Position numbers and translations under genes: made by a program
Assembly: GCA_002968845.1 (NCBI GenBank)
Contig: PVBG01000012.1
Span: 62,001-126,000 of the forward strand
Direction: 5' to 3'
Source: Neorhizobium tomejilense
GTDB lineage: Bacteria; Pseudomonadota; Alphaproteobacteria; Rhizobiales; Rhizobiaceae
Length of the DNA stretch: 64,000 nt
Part shown: positions 1-8,253 of the stretch, piece after piece
Numbering within the stretch: the stretch's first letter is position 1
Layout of the letters: each line of letters starts with the position of its first letter
Notes under the pieces: model-generated
Told to the model about the DNA's origin: nothing
Databases searched by the model: none
The model's input: only the letters and a program-made list of their open reading frames with translations

Positions 1-1
1 C

Positions 2-262
2 GCCGCCGGCAAACCGGTGGATTTGACCAGCGGCAACCAGATTCGCGACTTCCTGGACGTTCGGGAAGCAGGAAGGCAGATCGCCGATATCGGACTTGGC
101 GACAGAACGGGAGCCACCAATATCTGTTCCGGAATTCCGGTCACGGTGCGGCAGATAGCCGAGCGATTGGCCGACGAGTATGGTCGCCGCGATCTCCTGC
201 GATTCGGCGTCCGTCCCGACAATCTGGTGGATCCTCCCTGCGTTGTGGGATTAACGAGGTGA
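2..262 (+). CDS. NAD-dependent epimerase/dehydratase, C-terminal part (5' end outside window)
   Basis: The open frame runs in from the window edge and stops at 262, so only about 86 C-terminal residues are visible. The motif GNQIRDFLDV followed by VREAGRQIADI, then the NICSGIPVTVRQIAERLADE stretch, is the usual C-terminal half of extended short-chain dehydrogenases that act on nucleotide sugars: the 'RDF.dV.D' segment after the substrate site, then 'n.gsG...si.ela'. The NAD-binding Rossmann half and the YxxxK catalytic pair lie upstream and cannot be checked. It is followed after 4 nt by a methyltransferase gene, so it probably belongs to a sugar-modification operon. The substrate cannot be named. 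Class assignment is fairly sure. Confidence 0.7.
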   Translation, partial: AAGKPVDLTSGNQIRDFLDVREAGRQIADIGLGDRTGATNICSGIPVTVRQIAERLADEYGRRDLLRFGVRPDNLVDPPCVVGLTR

Positions 263-266
263 TGAC

Positions 267-1328
267 ATGACGACGAAAGATACCCTGCTGCTTTACGAAC
301 AGCCGCAGTTGCCGACCTTCCAGAACCGCGTTTATCCCACGGCAGCGGAAGCCAAAGGCTGCGCCAAGGGCGATATCCGCCTGGTGCAGGACATGAAGAC
401 GGGCCTCGTCTACAACGATGCGTTCGACCCGAAGCTCATGGACTACGACGGCAACTACAATAACGAACAGGGTGTCAGCCGGCACTTCCACCAGCATCTG
501 GAAATGGTGGCTGGCATCGTCGAGCGGACGATGGGCCGTGAGAACCTGGTCGAGGTCGGCTGCGGCAAGGGCCTCTTCCTCGAGATGCTGCTTGAAAAAG
601 GTTTCGACCTCACCGGCTTCGACCCCACCTACGAGGGCACGAACCCGCGCGTGAAGCGGCATTATTTCGAGGCCGGCGTCGACGTCCAAGGCGAGGGGTT
701 GATCCTTCGCCACGTGCTGGAGCATATCCAGGACCCATATGATTTTCTCGTCGAGCTCTGCAAGGCGAACGGCGGCAAGGGCCGCATCTATATCGAAGTG
801 CCTTGCTTCGACTGGATCATGGAACATCGCGCCTGGTTCGACGTGTTCTACGAGCACGTCAATTATTTCCGCCTGTCCGATTTCCATCGGATCTTTGGCA
901 ATGTCATCGAAAGCGGTCGGGTTTTCGGCGGCCAGTACCTTTATGTGGTGGCCGAGCTGGACTCGTTGCGGCCGCCGGTGCGTGAAGAAACCGATCGCGT
1001 CGCGTTTCCCGCCGACTTCACCCGCACGCTGGGCGACCGAATTGCAGCCGGCGACAGTTCGGCGATCTGGGGCGGCGCGTCGAAGGGGGTGACCTTCTCG
1101 CTGCTGAAATCCCGTCAGGGGCAGCCGGTCGACATGGTCATCGACATCAATCCCGCCAAGCAGGGAAAATTCCTGCCGGCAACCGGCCTGATGGTGCAAT
1201 CGCCGGAGCACGCACTGGCGAAACTTCCCCACGGCTCAACCATTTACGTCATGAACTCCAATTATCTCGAGGAAATTCGAATGCTGTCTCACAACGCTTA
1301 CACCTATGTGGGGATCGACAATGAGTGA
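267..1328 (+). CDS. Class I SAM-dependent methyltransferase, C-methyltransferase-like
   Basis: Predicted 353 aa protein. Residues about 90-190 form a Rossmann-type methyltransferase domain: the SAM-binding motif VEVGCGKGLFLEML, the following acidic turn (GFDPTYEG) and the post-motif LRHVLEHIQDP typical of the Methyltransf_23 group. The C-terminal third (WGGASKGVTF, then VDINPAKQGKF and MNSNYLEEI) resembles the C-terminal domain of sugar C-methyltransferases that act on nucleotide-linked deoxysugars. The ATG at 267 follows the upstream epimerase-like stop by 4 nt, and the stop overlaps the next start by 8 nt, so the three genes are probably one operon. Likely role: methylating a sugar for a surface glycan or flagellin. 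Exact substrate unknown. Confidence 0.8.
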   Translation: MTTKDTLLLYEQPQLPTFQNRVYPTAAEAKGCAKGDIRLVQDMKTGLVYNDAFDPKLMDYDGNYNNEQGVSRHFHQHLEMVAGIVERTMGRENLVEVGCGKGLFLEMLLEKGFDLTGFDPTYEGTNPRVKRHYFEAGVDVQGEGLILRHVLEHIQDPYDFLVELCKANGGKGRIYIEVPCFDWIMEHRAWFDVFYEHVNYFRLSDFHRIFGNVIESGRVFGGQYLYVVAELDSLRPPVREETDRVAFPADFTRTLGDRIAAGDSSAIWGGASKGVTFSLLKSRQGQPVDMVIDINPAKQGKFLPATGLMVQSPEHALAKLPHGSTIYVMNSNYLEEIRMLSHNAYTYVGIDNE

Positions 1329-2091
1329 TTTCACCAAGGAAGTTGAAGCCCGCGTCGCGGCCGTCCCTGGAAACAAGGAGCTGAACGACAGCGCCGCGCA
1401 GTTCATGCGCACGTCGATCGCCTCGCAATATTCCTACAACTATTTCTGGCTCGGCCGACCGATCATCCAGTATCCGCAGGACATGGTCGCCATGCAGGAG
1501 CTGATCTGGACGGTAAAGCCCGACCTGATCATCGAAACCGGCATCGCCCATGGCGGCTCCCTCATCCTCAGCGCCTCGATGCTGGCTTTGCTGGAACTGT
1601 CGGAAGCCGCGGAAAAGGGCGAGGTCGTCGATCCGGCCAAGCCGAAGCGCAAGGTTCTCGGCATCGACATCGACATCCGCCCCCATAACAAGCAGGCGAT
1701 CGAGGCTCACCCGATGGCATCCCGGATCGAAATGATCCAGGGCTCCAGCATCGCGCCCGAGATCATGGATCAGGTCCGCAAGGTCGCCGCCGGTTATTCG
1801 CGCATCCTCATCAGCCTCGACAGCAACCACACGCATGAGCACGTTCTCGAGGAACTCAAGCTCTATGCCCCGCTCACCAGCGTCGGCAGCTATTGCGTCG
1901 TGTTCGACACCGTCGTCGAGGATCTGCCGAAGGAACTGGCCGGCGATCGTCCCTGGGGACCGGGCGACAATCCAAAAACGGCCGTCTTCGAATATCTGAA
2001 GACCCATCCGGAATTCGAGATCGACAAGTCGGTCGAGAACAAGCTGCTGATTACCGTCGCCCCGGACGGCTTCCTGAAGCGCCTACGCTGA
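1321..2091 (+). CDS. CmcI-like (cephalosporin hydroxylase family) methyltransferase
   Basis: About 256 aa. The block DLIIETGIAHGGSLILSASM with the later VLGIDIDIRPHNKQAI and ILISLDSNHTHEHVLEEL stretches is characteristic of the CmcI family (PF04989). This family has a Rossmann methyltransferase fold and often lies in polysaccharide or rhamnosyl O-methylation loci despite its antibiotic-derived name. The ATG at 1321 overlaps the preceding gene's stop (8 nt), which favours it over the in-frame GTG at 1306. It is the last gene before a strong terminator. Inferred role: O-methylation of a sugar made by this operon. The hydroxylase name should not be taken literally. Confidence 0.82.
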   Translation: MSDFTKEVEARVAAVPGNKELNDSAAQFMRTSIASQYSYNYFWLGRPIIQYPQDMVAMQELIWTVKPDLIIETGIAHGGSLILSASMLALLELSEAAEKGEVVDPAKPKRKVLGIDIDIRPHNKQAIEAHPMASRIEMIQGSSIAPEIMDQVRKVAAGYSRILISLDSNHTHEHVLEELKLYAPLTSVGSYCVVFDTVVEDLPKELAGDRPWGPGDNPKTAVFEYLKTHPEFEIDKSVENKLLITVAPDGFLKRLR

Positions 2092-2098
2092 ACGAACA

Positions 2099-2132
2099 GA
2101 CCCTCCCTTCCGGCAAAACCGGAAGGAGGGTC
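2099..2132. terminator. GC-rich hairpin after the sugar-modification operon
   Basis: Eight nt after the CmcI-like stop there is an inverted repeat, GACCCTCCCTTCCGG then CCGGAAGGAGGGTC, with one bulged base and a CAAAA loop. No T-run follows, so alone it is more likely an mRNA-stabilising or attenuating hairpin than a classic terminator. A true terminator lies 27 nt further on. Confidence 0.5.
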
Positions 2133-2158
2133 GCGACTGGACAGAGATTCGAGCAAAC

Positions 2159-2189
2159 AAAAAAAGCGGCCATTTGGGCCGCTTTTTTT
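2159..2189. terminator. Bidirectional Rho-independent terminator
   Basis: A perfect 13-bp inverted repeat (A-run plus GCGGCC, loop ATTTG, then GGCCGC plus T-run) lies between two convergent genes. Seven A residues on one side and seven T on the other let it stop transcription from both the CmcI-like gene and the long flagellar operon ending at fliL. It marks a clean operon end 24 nt past the fliL stop. Confidence 0.88.
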
Positions 2190-2213
2190 CGTGGTTGTCT
2201 TTGAAACCTGCCG

Positions 2214-2732
2214 CTACTCGATCACGAAGGAGCGGAACATCACCTTGGCAACCTTGCCCTGCGAGCGAAGATCGACGCGTTCCTTGATATCGTCCTTGAG
2301 ATACTGGAAGCCCCGCGGACCCTCGATCTGCTGCAGCGAAACGGTGCGCATGTAGGCGAGGATATCCTGGTGGATATTTTCCGCGAGTGCCAGTTCCGGC
2401 GGCCCCGTGAACGCAAGCGCGACTTCGAGCCGGATCCAGTTTTCGGACGGATAGGCGAGATTGGTGGTGATCGGCTCAAGGAGAACGACGCCGTTGGCCG
2501 CGGTGGAAATATGGGGAAGCCCCTCTTCCTTCTCGCCGGCCTTGCCGTGTTCGCCGCCGGCTGCCGCCGTCTCGTGCTTCTGCGCCGCGTTCGGATCCTT
2601 CGGCGCGATCATGCCGCCGACGACCCAGCCGCCACCGGCGCCGATCACGGTCAGGATCGCGACGCCCGCGACGACCATGATGGTGCCGTTCTTCTTTTTC
2701 TTAGCGTCGGCCGCCTGTGCTTCATCCGCCAT
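2214..2732 (-). CDS. fliL: Flagellar basal body-associated protein FliL
   Basis: About 172 aa inner-membrane protein. After a short lysine-rich cytoplasmic tail (AKKKKNG) comes one membrane segment (TIMVVAGVAILTVIGAGGG...), a charged linker and the periplasmic FliL domain (LVLLEPIT-like start, then SENWIRLEVAL, a LRTVSLQQIEGPRGFQYLKDDIKER-like region and the C-terminal KVMFRSFVIE). FliL associates with the stator around the MS ring and supports motor torque. The ATG at 2732 is preferred over a TTG three codons upstream because a GAAGG ribosome site sits 10 nt away. Last gene of the operon. In relatives fliP normally follows directly, but here a terminator does. Confidence 0.93.
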   Translation of the reverse strand: MADEAQAADAKKKKNGTIMVVAGVAILTVIGAGGGWVVGGMIAPKDPNAAQKHETAAAGGEHGKAGEKEEGLPHISTAANGVVLLEPITTNLAYPSENWIRLEVALAFTGPPELALAENIHQDILAYMRTVSLQQIEGPRGFQYLKDDIKERVDLRSQGKVAKVMFRSFVIE

Positions 2733-2774
2733 GGTCTTCAAACCTTCACATCAAGAGACCTTCGCCCAGGTCCA

Positions 2775-3494
2775 TCAGAAGGGCGAGAACATATCGACGA
2801 CCTGCTGACCGACCGGCGGCTGCTGGACTTCCGTCAGGCGGCCACGGCCACCGTAGGAGATGCGGGCCTCGGCGATCTTGTCATAGGAGATCATATTGGT
2901 GGAATCGACATCCTGCGGCCGGACGATACCGGCAACGTTCAGAATGCGGATTTCGTGGTTGACGCGTACTTCCTGCGAGCCGCTGATCAGAAGATTGCCG
3001 TTTTCGAGAATGCCGGTCACGACGGCAGCCACGAGCAGCTTCAGGCTTTCGGCACGCTTGGTCGTTCCCTTGCCCTGCGAATCCGTGCTCGAATCGGTAC
3101 CGAGATCGCCGGTCGTGCCCGCCTTCGGAGTCCAGCCGAACAGGTTGCTGAGGTTGGCACCCCAGGTCAGGCTGGTCGAATTCGTGCGGTTGCGTTCCGT
3201 CTCGTTGTCGAACGACGCCTTGTCGTTGATCTTGATATCGACCGTCAGGATGTCGCCTACATTCAAAGCGCGCGAATCCTTGAAAAGCGCGGCCTGATTG
3301 TCGCTCCAGAGCGAATAGCCGCTGGCCATCTGCCGCGGCTGCTTCGGATAGGACGACATCTGCGGCGCCTGCGCATATTGCAGGCCGCTGCCGATCGGGC
3401 TCATGGCCGGCGCATTGCCGATCTCCTTGATCGTCTGGCTCGAACAACCAGCCAGGAACAGAACGGCCATGATGGCGGGAATGCGTTTCGTCAT
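2775..3494 (-). CDS. flgH: Flagellar L-ring protein FlgH
   Basis: 239 aa lipoprotein forming the outer-membrane L ring around the distal rod. The N terminus carries a lipoprotein signal ending in the lipobox LAGC (LFLAGCSSQ). The core has SLWSDNQAALFKDSRALNVGD followed by ILTVDIKINDKA, the conserved FlgH start, and the C-terminal QVVDMFSPF is typical. Length matches the family. The start overlaps the stop of motE by 4 nt (ATGA), so translation is probably coupled. Confidence 0.96.
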   Translation of the reverse strand: MTKRIPAIMAVLFLAGCSSQTIKEIGNAPAMSPIGSGLQYAQAPQMSSYPKQPRQMASGYSLWSDNQAALFKDSRALNVGDILTVDIKINDKASFDNETERNRTNSTSLTWGANLSNLFGWTPKAGTTGDLGTDSSTDSQGKGTTKRAESLKLLVAAVVTGILENGNLLISGSQEVRVNHEIRILNVAGIVRPQDVDSTNMISYDKIAEARISYGGRGRLTEVQQPPVGQQVVDMFSPF

Positions 3495-4051
3495 GAGGGC
3501 ACTTTCGGAACATTGGGAGCGCGTGCTTTCGACGTATTGGGGTCGGAAGCGCTTGAGATGATCGTGGAGATCATGCCGGCCTTCTGCGGGTCCATTTCCG
3601 CGAGGAAAAGGGCCGACTGGCGGGCCGGAAGCTGCATGATGATCGCGGCTGCGACCTCCATGTTCATTTCTCCGAGCTGCGGTGCTGCCGCATCCGGTTT
3701 CATGGTCTTGAAGATATCGACCAGGCCGGCCTGCGCGCGCGCCAGGAAGTCGTTGCGGCGCTTCAGCCAGTCCTGATATTCGGCGGTACGATCCTGGAGG
3801 GCCTTGATGCGGTCGTCGACCTCGGCCTGCAGCTTTTCAAGCTCCTGCTTCTGCAGGAGATAACGCTGATCGCGCGCGGCATCGGCGATATTGGTGCAGA
3901 ATTTCTGGATCTCGTCGCTGGTCGACGCTTCGTTGACCGGCGGCGGCTGCTGTGCGCCGACCTGGGAAACCAGCGTCAGGACAGCGGCAGCGGCGAGGAC
4001 GCGGCGCGCCAGCGTTTTGGATACGGAAATGGTGAATAGCGTCTCGGTCAT
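3491..4051 (-). CDS. motE: Periplasmic motor protein MotE
   Basis: 186 aa. A hydrophobic N terminus (ARRVLAAAAVLTLVSQVGA) acts as a signal sequence. It is followed by a coiled coil (KQELEKLQAEVDDRIKALQD) and a C-terminal domain related to the MgtE N-terminal fold (MNMEVAAAIIMQLPARQSAL, then MDPQKAGMISTII). In Sinorhizobium meliloti MotE is a periplasmic chaperone for the stator-associated protein MotC. It is a marker of rhizobial flagellar clusters, and its position between flgI and flgH is the same as there. It overlaps both neighbours by 4 nt. Confidence 0.9.
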   Translation of the reverse strand: MTETLFTISVSKTLARRVLAAAAVLTLVSQVGAQQPPPVNEASTSDEIQKFCTNIADAARDQRYLLQKQELEKLQAEVDDRIKALQDRTAEYQDWLKRRNDFLARAQAGLVDIFKTMKPDAAAPQLGEMNMEVAAAIIMQLPARQSALFLAEMDPQKAGMISTIISSASDPNTSKARAPNVPKVPS

Positions 4052-5175
4052 TGCAGGACGAGCTCCGCTTGAAGGGCGCCAGCGGACTTGATGCCTTGCA
4101 GGATGGCGATGATGCCGTCCGGCTTGACGCCGATGCTGTTGAGACCGGCGACCAAGGTCCGCAGATCCGGACCGTTGAGGAGCGCGACCTGGCCGCCGTC
4201 CTTCATCGCCATGATATCCGTCTGGGGCTGAACCGCCGTCTCGCCACGTGAGAAAGGTTCGGGCTGGATCACCTGCGGGGTCTCCGTGACCTGCACCGTC
4301 AGCGTCCCGTAGCTCACGGCAACGCGCGAGATCTTGACATCCGCGCCGATGACGATCGTGCCGGTTCGTTCATTGACGACGACCTTGGCCGGCGTATCGG
4401 TTTCGACCACGAGGTTCTCGATCTCGGCCATCAGGCGTGTCAGATCGGCGGACTTCGGCTTTTGAACGATCACTTCCTGGCTGTCGCGGGGTTCTGCGAT
4501 CGGGCCGCCGTACCGGCGGGCCGCGAAGCTGTTGACGATGTCGGAGACACGCACCGCGGTCGAGAAGTCCGGGTTGCGGAGCTGCAGGACGAGGTTCACA
4601 GAGTCCTTGAACTTCGAGGGCAATTCACGCTCGACGATCGCGCCGTTCGGAACGCGGGCCGCCGTCGTCACACCTTCGGTCAATGTGGCCGCCTGGCCCT
4701 GGGCCGAGAAGCCGGACACGACCAGCGCCCCCTGGGCCACGGCGTAGATTTGGCCGTCGGCGCCGGAAAGCGAGGTCATGACCAGCGTGCCGCCGCGCAG
4801 AGAGGTCGCATCGCCAAGCGAGCTGACCGTGACGTCGATGCGACTGCCGGGGCTGGCAAAGGGAGGCAGGTTGGCCGTGACCATGACGGCCGCGACGTTC
4901 TTGGCGTTGGACTGGCTGCCCTGGGTTGAGATGCCGAGGTTCTGCAGCATCGCCTTCATCGACTGGTCGGTGAACGGAGACGAGCGCAGGCTGTCGCCCG
5001 AGCCCTGAAGACCGACGACAAGGCCGTAGCCGATCAGCTGGTTGTCGCGGCCGGCCTGCAGGGACGCGATGTCCTTGATACGGGCGGTGACGACATAGGG
5101 ACCGTCGGCGGACGCCGGGGCGCCGCCCAGGAGGGAGCCGATCACGGCAAGCGTGAGGAAGAGACGGGTTCTCAT
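4048..5175 (-). CDS. flgI: Flagellar P-ring protein FlgI
   Basis: 375 aa, the usual length. A cleavable signal peptide (LFLTLAVIGSLLGGAPASA) precedes the canonical FlgI opening RIKDIASLQAGRDNQLIGYG and GLVVGLQGSGDSL. The conserved MLQNLGIS block and the C-terminal TLVAGLNSIGVKPDGIIAIL are present. It forms the P ring in the peptidoglycan layer as a rod bushing, using FlgA as chaperone. Overlaps flgA upstream and motE downstream by 4 nt each, inside the same operon. Confidence 0.97.
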   Translation of the reverse strand: MRTRLFLTLAVIGSLLGGAPASADGPYVVTARIKDIASLQAGRDNQLIGYGLVVGLQGSGDSLRSSPFTDQSMKAMLQNLGISTQGSQSNAKNVAAVMVTANLPPFASPGSRIDVTVSSLGDATSLRGGTLVMTSLSGADGQIYAVAQGALVVSGFSAQGQAATLTEGVTTAARVPNGAIVERELPSKFKDSVNLVLQLRNPDFSTAVRVSDIVNSFAARRYGGPIAEPRDSQEVIVQKPKSADLTRLMAEIENLVVETDTPAKVVVNERTGTIVIGADVKISRVAVSYGTLTVQVTETPQVIQPEPFSRGETAVQPQTDIMAMKDGGQVALLNGPDLRTLVAGLNSIGVKPDGIIAILQGIKSAGALQAELVLQ

Positions 5176-5654
5176 TTCGCCATCACCTGGATCGTCCCAT
5201 CGGCCATGACGGTACCGCTGACCGTGACACCCGAATCGATGTTGCGCACACGAATGACATCCCCGACAGCCGCGTTCTCAAGCGGCGCGCCGGAGGCCGA
5301 AATCGTCATGGCGCCGATGGTGAAGGTCAGGCGGACCGACTTGCCGCGAGTGACCGCGAAGGCTTCGCGAAGGGCCGAAACCGGAACGGTGCGCCCAGCC
5401 AGCAGCGTGCGCTTTGCCACCATGCCCACGACCTCCTCGGTCCTGCGGGCATAGTCGCCGCCCAGATTCGGATTGGTGACCTGCACCTCCTCGACCCTGC
5501 CCTCGGTGATCTCTTCGCCGGGATAAATGGTCTGGACCGGCACCACGGCCGTCCCCATACCGGCGAGCACCGGCGAGCCGGTTGCGGCAAGAAGAGCTGT
5601 CAGGAGCCGCAAGCCAAGCCTGGCGCCAATCGCATTTTTCCGGCGAAACTTCAT
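5172..5654 (-). CDS. flgA: P-ring assembly chaperone FlgA
   Basis: 160 aa, a short FlgA as seen in Rhizobiales. A signal peptide (ALLAATGSPVLA) precedes a SAF-type domain: VPVQTIYPGEEIT, then MVAKRTLLAGRTV, and the C-terminal SGAPLENAAVGDVIRVRNIDSG followed by VSGTVMADGTIQV. It binds FlgI in the periplasm and allows P-ring polymerisation around the rod. It lies directly upstream of flgI with a 4-nt overlap, which fits this role. Confidence 0.94.
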   Translation of the reverse strand: MKFRRKNAIGARLGLRLLTALLAATGSPVLAGMGTAVVPVQTIYPGEEITEGRVEEVQVTNPNLGGDYARRTEEVVGMVAKRTLLAGRTVPVSALREAFAVTRGKSVRLTFTIGAMTISASGAPLENAAVGDVIRVRNIDSGVTVSGTVMADGTIQVMAK

Positions 5655-5674
5655 GTCTGCCCGTCTCCTGGTTA

Positions 5675-6463
5675 TTATTTCAGGTTCTTGCTGACGATCG
5701 TAGCCATCTCATCGGCGGTGGTGATGACCTTGGAGTTCATTTCGTAGGCGCGCTGTGCGGAGATCAGATCGGTGATCTCCCGGACGGCGTCGACGTTCGA
5801 ACTCTCCAGATAACCCTGCTTCAGATAACCGAAACCAGGATCCTCGGGGGCTGCCACGATCGGTTCGCCGGATGCGGCGGTCTGCGCAAACAGGTTGTCG
5901 CCGAGCGGCTGAAGGCCGGCCTCGTTGACGAAGTTTGCGGTGGTGAGCTGGCCGATCTCGGTGAAATCCGGGGAATTGCCGATGCGGACCATGACCTGAC
6001 CCGTACGGGTGATCTTGGTTTCGCTGACGTCTGCCGGGAAAGTGATGTTCGGCACGACGGCATAACCGTCGATCGTGACCAGCTGGCCGTCGGCGTTCTT
6101 GTTGAAGGCGCCGGCGCGGCTGTAGAGCGTCTGGCCGTCCGGGGTCTGGATCTGATACCAGCCGCGGCCGACGATCGCCACGTCGAGATCGTTCTCGGTG
6201 TGGGTCAACTCACCCTGGGTGTGGATGTTGCGGACAGCCGAGGTCTGCACGCCGAGACCGATGTTCGCGCCTTCCGGCACGATCGCCTGGTTGGCGCGGT
6301 TCGGCACGCCCTGGGCGCGCTCGCTTTGATAGAGAAGATCGGAAAACTCGGCGCGGGCGCGCTTGTAACCGGTCGTGTTGATGTTCGCGATATTGTTCGC
6401 GATGACTTCGAGATTGGTCTGCTGGGCATCCATGCCCGTTGCTGCGACGGAAAGCGCTCTCAT
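5675..6463 (-). CDS. flgG: Flagellar distal rod protein FlgG
   Basis: 262 aa, the standard length. The N-terminal rod signature MDAQQTNLEVIANNIANINT, the FlgG-type SDLLYQSER segment and the C-terminal SNVDAVREITDLISAQRAYE followed by ITTADEM identify it. FlgG builds the distal rod that spans the P and L rings. It is exported without a cleaved signal through the flagellar secretion system. It lies between fliE and flgA with an 18-21 nt spacing on each side. Confidence 0.97.
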   Translation of the reverse strand: MRALSVAATGMDAQQTNLEVIANNIANINTTGYKRARAEFSDLLYQSERAQGVPNRANQAIVPEGANIGLGVQTSAVRNIHTQGELTHTENDLDVAIVGRGWYQIQTPDGQTLYSRAGAFNKNADGQLVTIDGYAVVPNITFPADVSETKITRTGQVMVRIGNSPDFTEIGQLTTANFVNEAGLQPLGDNLFAQTAASGEPIVAAPEDPGFGYLKQGYLESSNVDAVREITDLISAQRAYEMNSKVITTADEMATIVSKNLK

Positions 6464-6480
6464 GTCTTCGTCCTCAAACT

Positions 6481-6819
6481 CTAGATCTGCATTTTCGTGA
6501 CTTCGAGATAGGCGGAGACGATCTTGTCGCGCAGCGCCATGGCGGTCTGGAGCGACTGCTGCGCTTCAAGAACCGCGTCTACGACTTCACGGGTATTGGC
6601 CTTGCCCTGGATGGCCTTGAAGGACATCGATTCCGCACCCTTCAGGCTGTTCATCGTGTCCGTCGCCATGTTGGCCATGATGCTGCCGAAATCCATGCCG
6701 GTGTTCTGGCCCGGCGTCGTCGCGATGCCGCCGGCGAGCGTGGAGCTGCTTGCGGAACCGACCTCGTCGAGGCCGTTGGTCAGCGAGAGGGAGCTAAGGT
6801 TTTGAATCTTGTCGATCAT
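6481..6819 (-). CDS. fliE: Flagellar hook-basal body protein FliE
   Basis: 112 aa. The C-terminal half contains the FliE signature DTMNSLKGAESMSFKAIQGK followed by TREVVDAVLEAQQSLQTAMA and RDKIVSAYLEVTKMQI. FliE links the MS ring to the proximal rod. The N terminus is variable and serine-rich, as usual. It overlaps flgC by 4 nt, which indicates translational coupling of rod-base components. Confidence 0.95.
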   Translation of the reverse strand: MIDKIQNLSSLSLTNGLDEVGSASSSTLAGGIATTPGQNTGMDFGSIMANMATDTMNSLKGAESMSFKAIQGKANTREVVDAVLEAQQSLQTAMALRDKIVSAYLEVTKMQI

Positions 6820-7235
6820 TGTCCGGCCTTCAGAAGGTCAATCGTCGCTGCGATCAGTTCGCGCGTCTGCTTGATGGTCTGGATGTTTGCGTCATAGGAA
6901 CGATTGGCTTCGCGCATGTCACCCATCTCGATCAGCATGTTGACGTTGGGCATCTTGACCATGCCCTTGGCATCGGCGGCCGGGTGGTCCGGATCATATT
7001 CCTCGATGAACTTGGAGCTGTCGTTGCCGAGCTTCTTGATCTCGACCACGTCCACGCCGCTTGCCTTGTCCAACTCCGAGCCGAAGGTGATCGTCTTGCG
7101 GCGGTAGGGGTCGGCACCGGGCGTGTCGCCGGTGGAGCGGGCGTTGGCGATGTTTTCGGAAACGATGCGCAGACGTGTCGACTGCGCCTCCATTCCCGAT
7201 CCAGCGATCTTCAGGGAGGCTGAAAGCGGATCCAT
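6816..7235 (-). CDS. flgC: Flagellar proximal rod protein FlgC
   Basis: 139 aa. The N-terminal flagellar rod motif LKIAGSGMEAQSTRLRIVSE, ENIANARSTG, then DPYRRKTITF and the C-terminal EMGDMREANRSYDANIQTIK are all FlgC features. Forms part of the proximal rod with FlgB and FlgF. Its start is 4 nt downstream of the flgB stop and its end overlaps fliE, so the rod genes form one tight unit. Confidence 0.96.
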   Translation of the reverse strand: MDPLSASLKIAGSGMEAQSTRLRIVSENIANARSTGDTPGADPYRRKTITFGSELDKASGVDVVEIKKLGNDSSKFIEEYDPDHPAADAKGMVKMPNVNMLIEMGDMREANRSYDANIQTIKQTRELIAATIDLLKAGQ

Positions 7236-7239
7236 TTGC

Positions 7240-7626
7240 TTACCTCTTAACTAACGTCAGCATCATGCTGTGAAACGATTTCACTAGTCCTGTGCTCAAT
7301 TCGTATTGGCGTTTGATTTCACCCGTCTTCGTCAGCTCATCGGCCAGCGAGACGGTATTTCCGGATTCCTGGACGCCGATTTCCTCGTTCAGCTCCGATG
7401 CCTTGATGTCGATCTCATCGCTGAGGTCGTTGCTGGCGAAATGGCCCGGATTGGTGCGGGCCATCGGAACATGCGTGCGGTCCAGCACCGAATCGAAAGG
7501 CGTGATGTCCTTCGCCTTGAACTTCGGCGTGTTGGCATTCGCGATGTTGCCCGCAACGACTTCCTGGCGCACCGAAAGCCAATCGGCCTGACGGGATGCC
7601 ATTTCGAACAATTGAATCGGTTGCAT
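7240..7626 (-). CDS. flgB: Flagellar proximal rod protein FlgB
   Basis: 128 aa from the ATG at 7626. The sequence MQPIQLFEMASRQADWLSVR with NIANANTPKFKAKDI is the conserved FlgB N terminus, and GLVKSFHSMMLTLVKR the C terminus. An open frame continues upstream past 7626, but that extension has no rod-protein features and runs over the end of the preceding gene, so it is rejected. FlgB is the base subunit of the proximal rod. The gene starts 53 nt after the upstream flagellar gene. Confidence 0.95.
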   Translation of the reverse strand: MQPIQLFEMASRQADWLSVRQEVVAGNIANANTPKFKAKDITPFDSVLDRTHVPMARTNPGHFASNDLSDEIDIKASELNEEIGVQESGNTVSLADELTKTGEIKRQYELSTGLVKSFHSMMLTLVKR

Positions 7627-7679
7627 AGGCTTGTCTCCATCTTCTGTCCGGAAACTATGCCAGTAACCTTGCGTCGGAC

Positions 7680-8246
7680 TTACGGGCGAGCACTCCCGCC
7701 CGTGTCCTGATAAACTTCTCCACTGGAAGTAATGATCACCCACTTGCCGCCGCGTTGTTCGAGCGTGGCGAGCTTGCTGTTGTCGGGCAGAACCGAGCCG
7801 ACCCGAACCATGTACATGCCGGAGCCGTCCTCGATGAGCGCGCGGCCGTTGGCGACGTGAAGCAGCCGGAAATTGCCCCGGCCCGGAAAGGGCTGCTCTT
7901 CCTGCAGATTGCCGTCCTTGCGCGTTTCGCCGAGGGCCGACGTGGTGGCCGTGGTCAACGCGTCCATCGGTTCGACAGGCTTCGGCCAATCGTCCTTGGT
8001 ACTGTCGGTCATGGCGAGAGGCGACACGGTGACGACCGAGCGGGCGGCGCCCGGTGGCAGATCGCGCGTGCGGCCGAGCGCTTCCGTCCGGATGCCGAAC
8101 TTGTCGGCATTCAGGAAGACGTACCAGGGAAAGAAGGCGGAGGCTGCGGCGAGCGTGATGCCCGTCGCGACCAGGATCTTGTCGCCCAATCGCGAGCGAG
8201 CCTCTTCCGATTGAGCTGCCGCTTCCTGGTTGTTCTTTTCGCTCAT
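7680..8246 (-). CDS. Conserved single-pass membrane protein of the rhizobial flagellar operon
   Basis: 188 aa. A charged cytoplasmic N terminus precedes one membrane segment (ILVATGITLAAASAFFPWYVFL) and a soluble domain ending in a small beta-rich module (NGRALIEDGSGMYMVRVGS, then LPDNSKLATLEQRGGKWVII). Rhizobial motility clusters carry an unnamed gene at this position between fliI and flgB, so it is probably a flagellar accessory protein, but I know of no assigned function. It starts 7 nt after the fliI stop, which puts it firmly in the operon. Confidence 0.8.
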   Translation of the reverse strand: MSEKNNQEAAAQSEEARSRLGDKILVATGITLAAASAFFPWYVFLNADKFGIRTEALGRTRDLPPGAARSVVTVSPLAMTDSTKDDWPKPVEPMDALTTATTSALGETRKDGNLQEEQPFPGRGNFRLLHVANGRALIEDGSGMYMVRVGSVLPDNSKLATLEQRGGKWVIITSSGEVYQDTGGSARP

Positions 8247-8253
8247 CGAATAA

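Noticed and set aside
7240..7989. A 249-aa version of FlgB
   Set aside because: The first 121 residues overlap the upstream gene and have no rod features. The MQPIQLFEMAS start gives a normal 128-aa FlgB.
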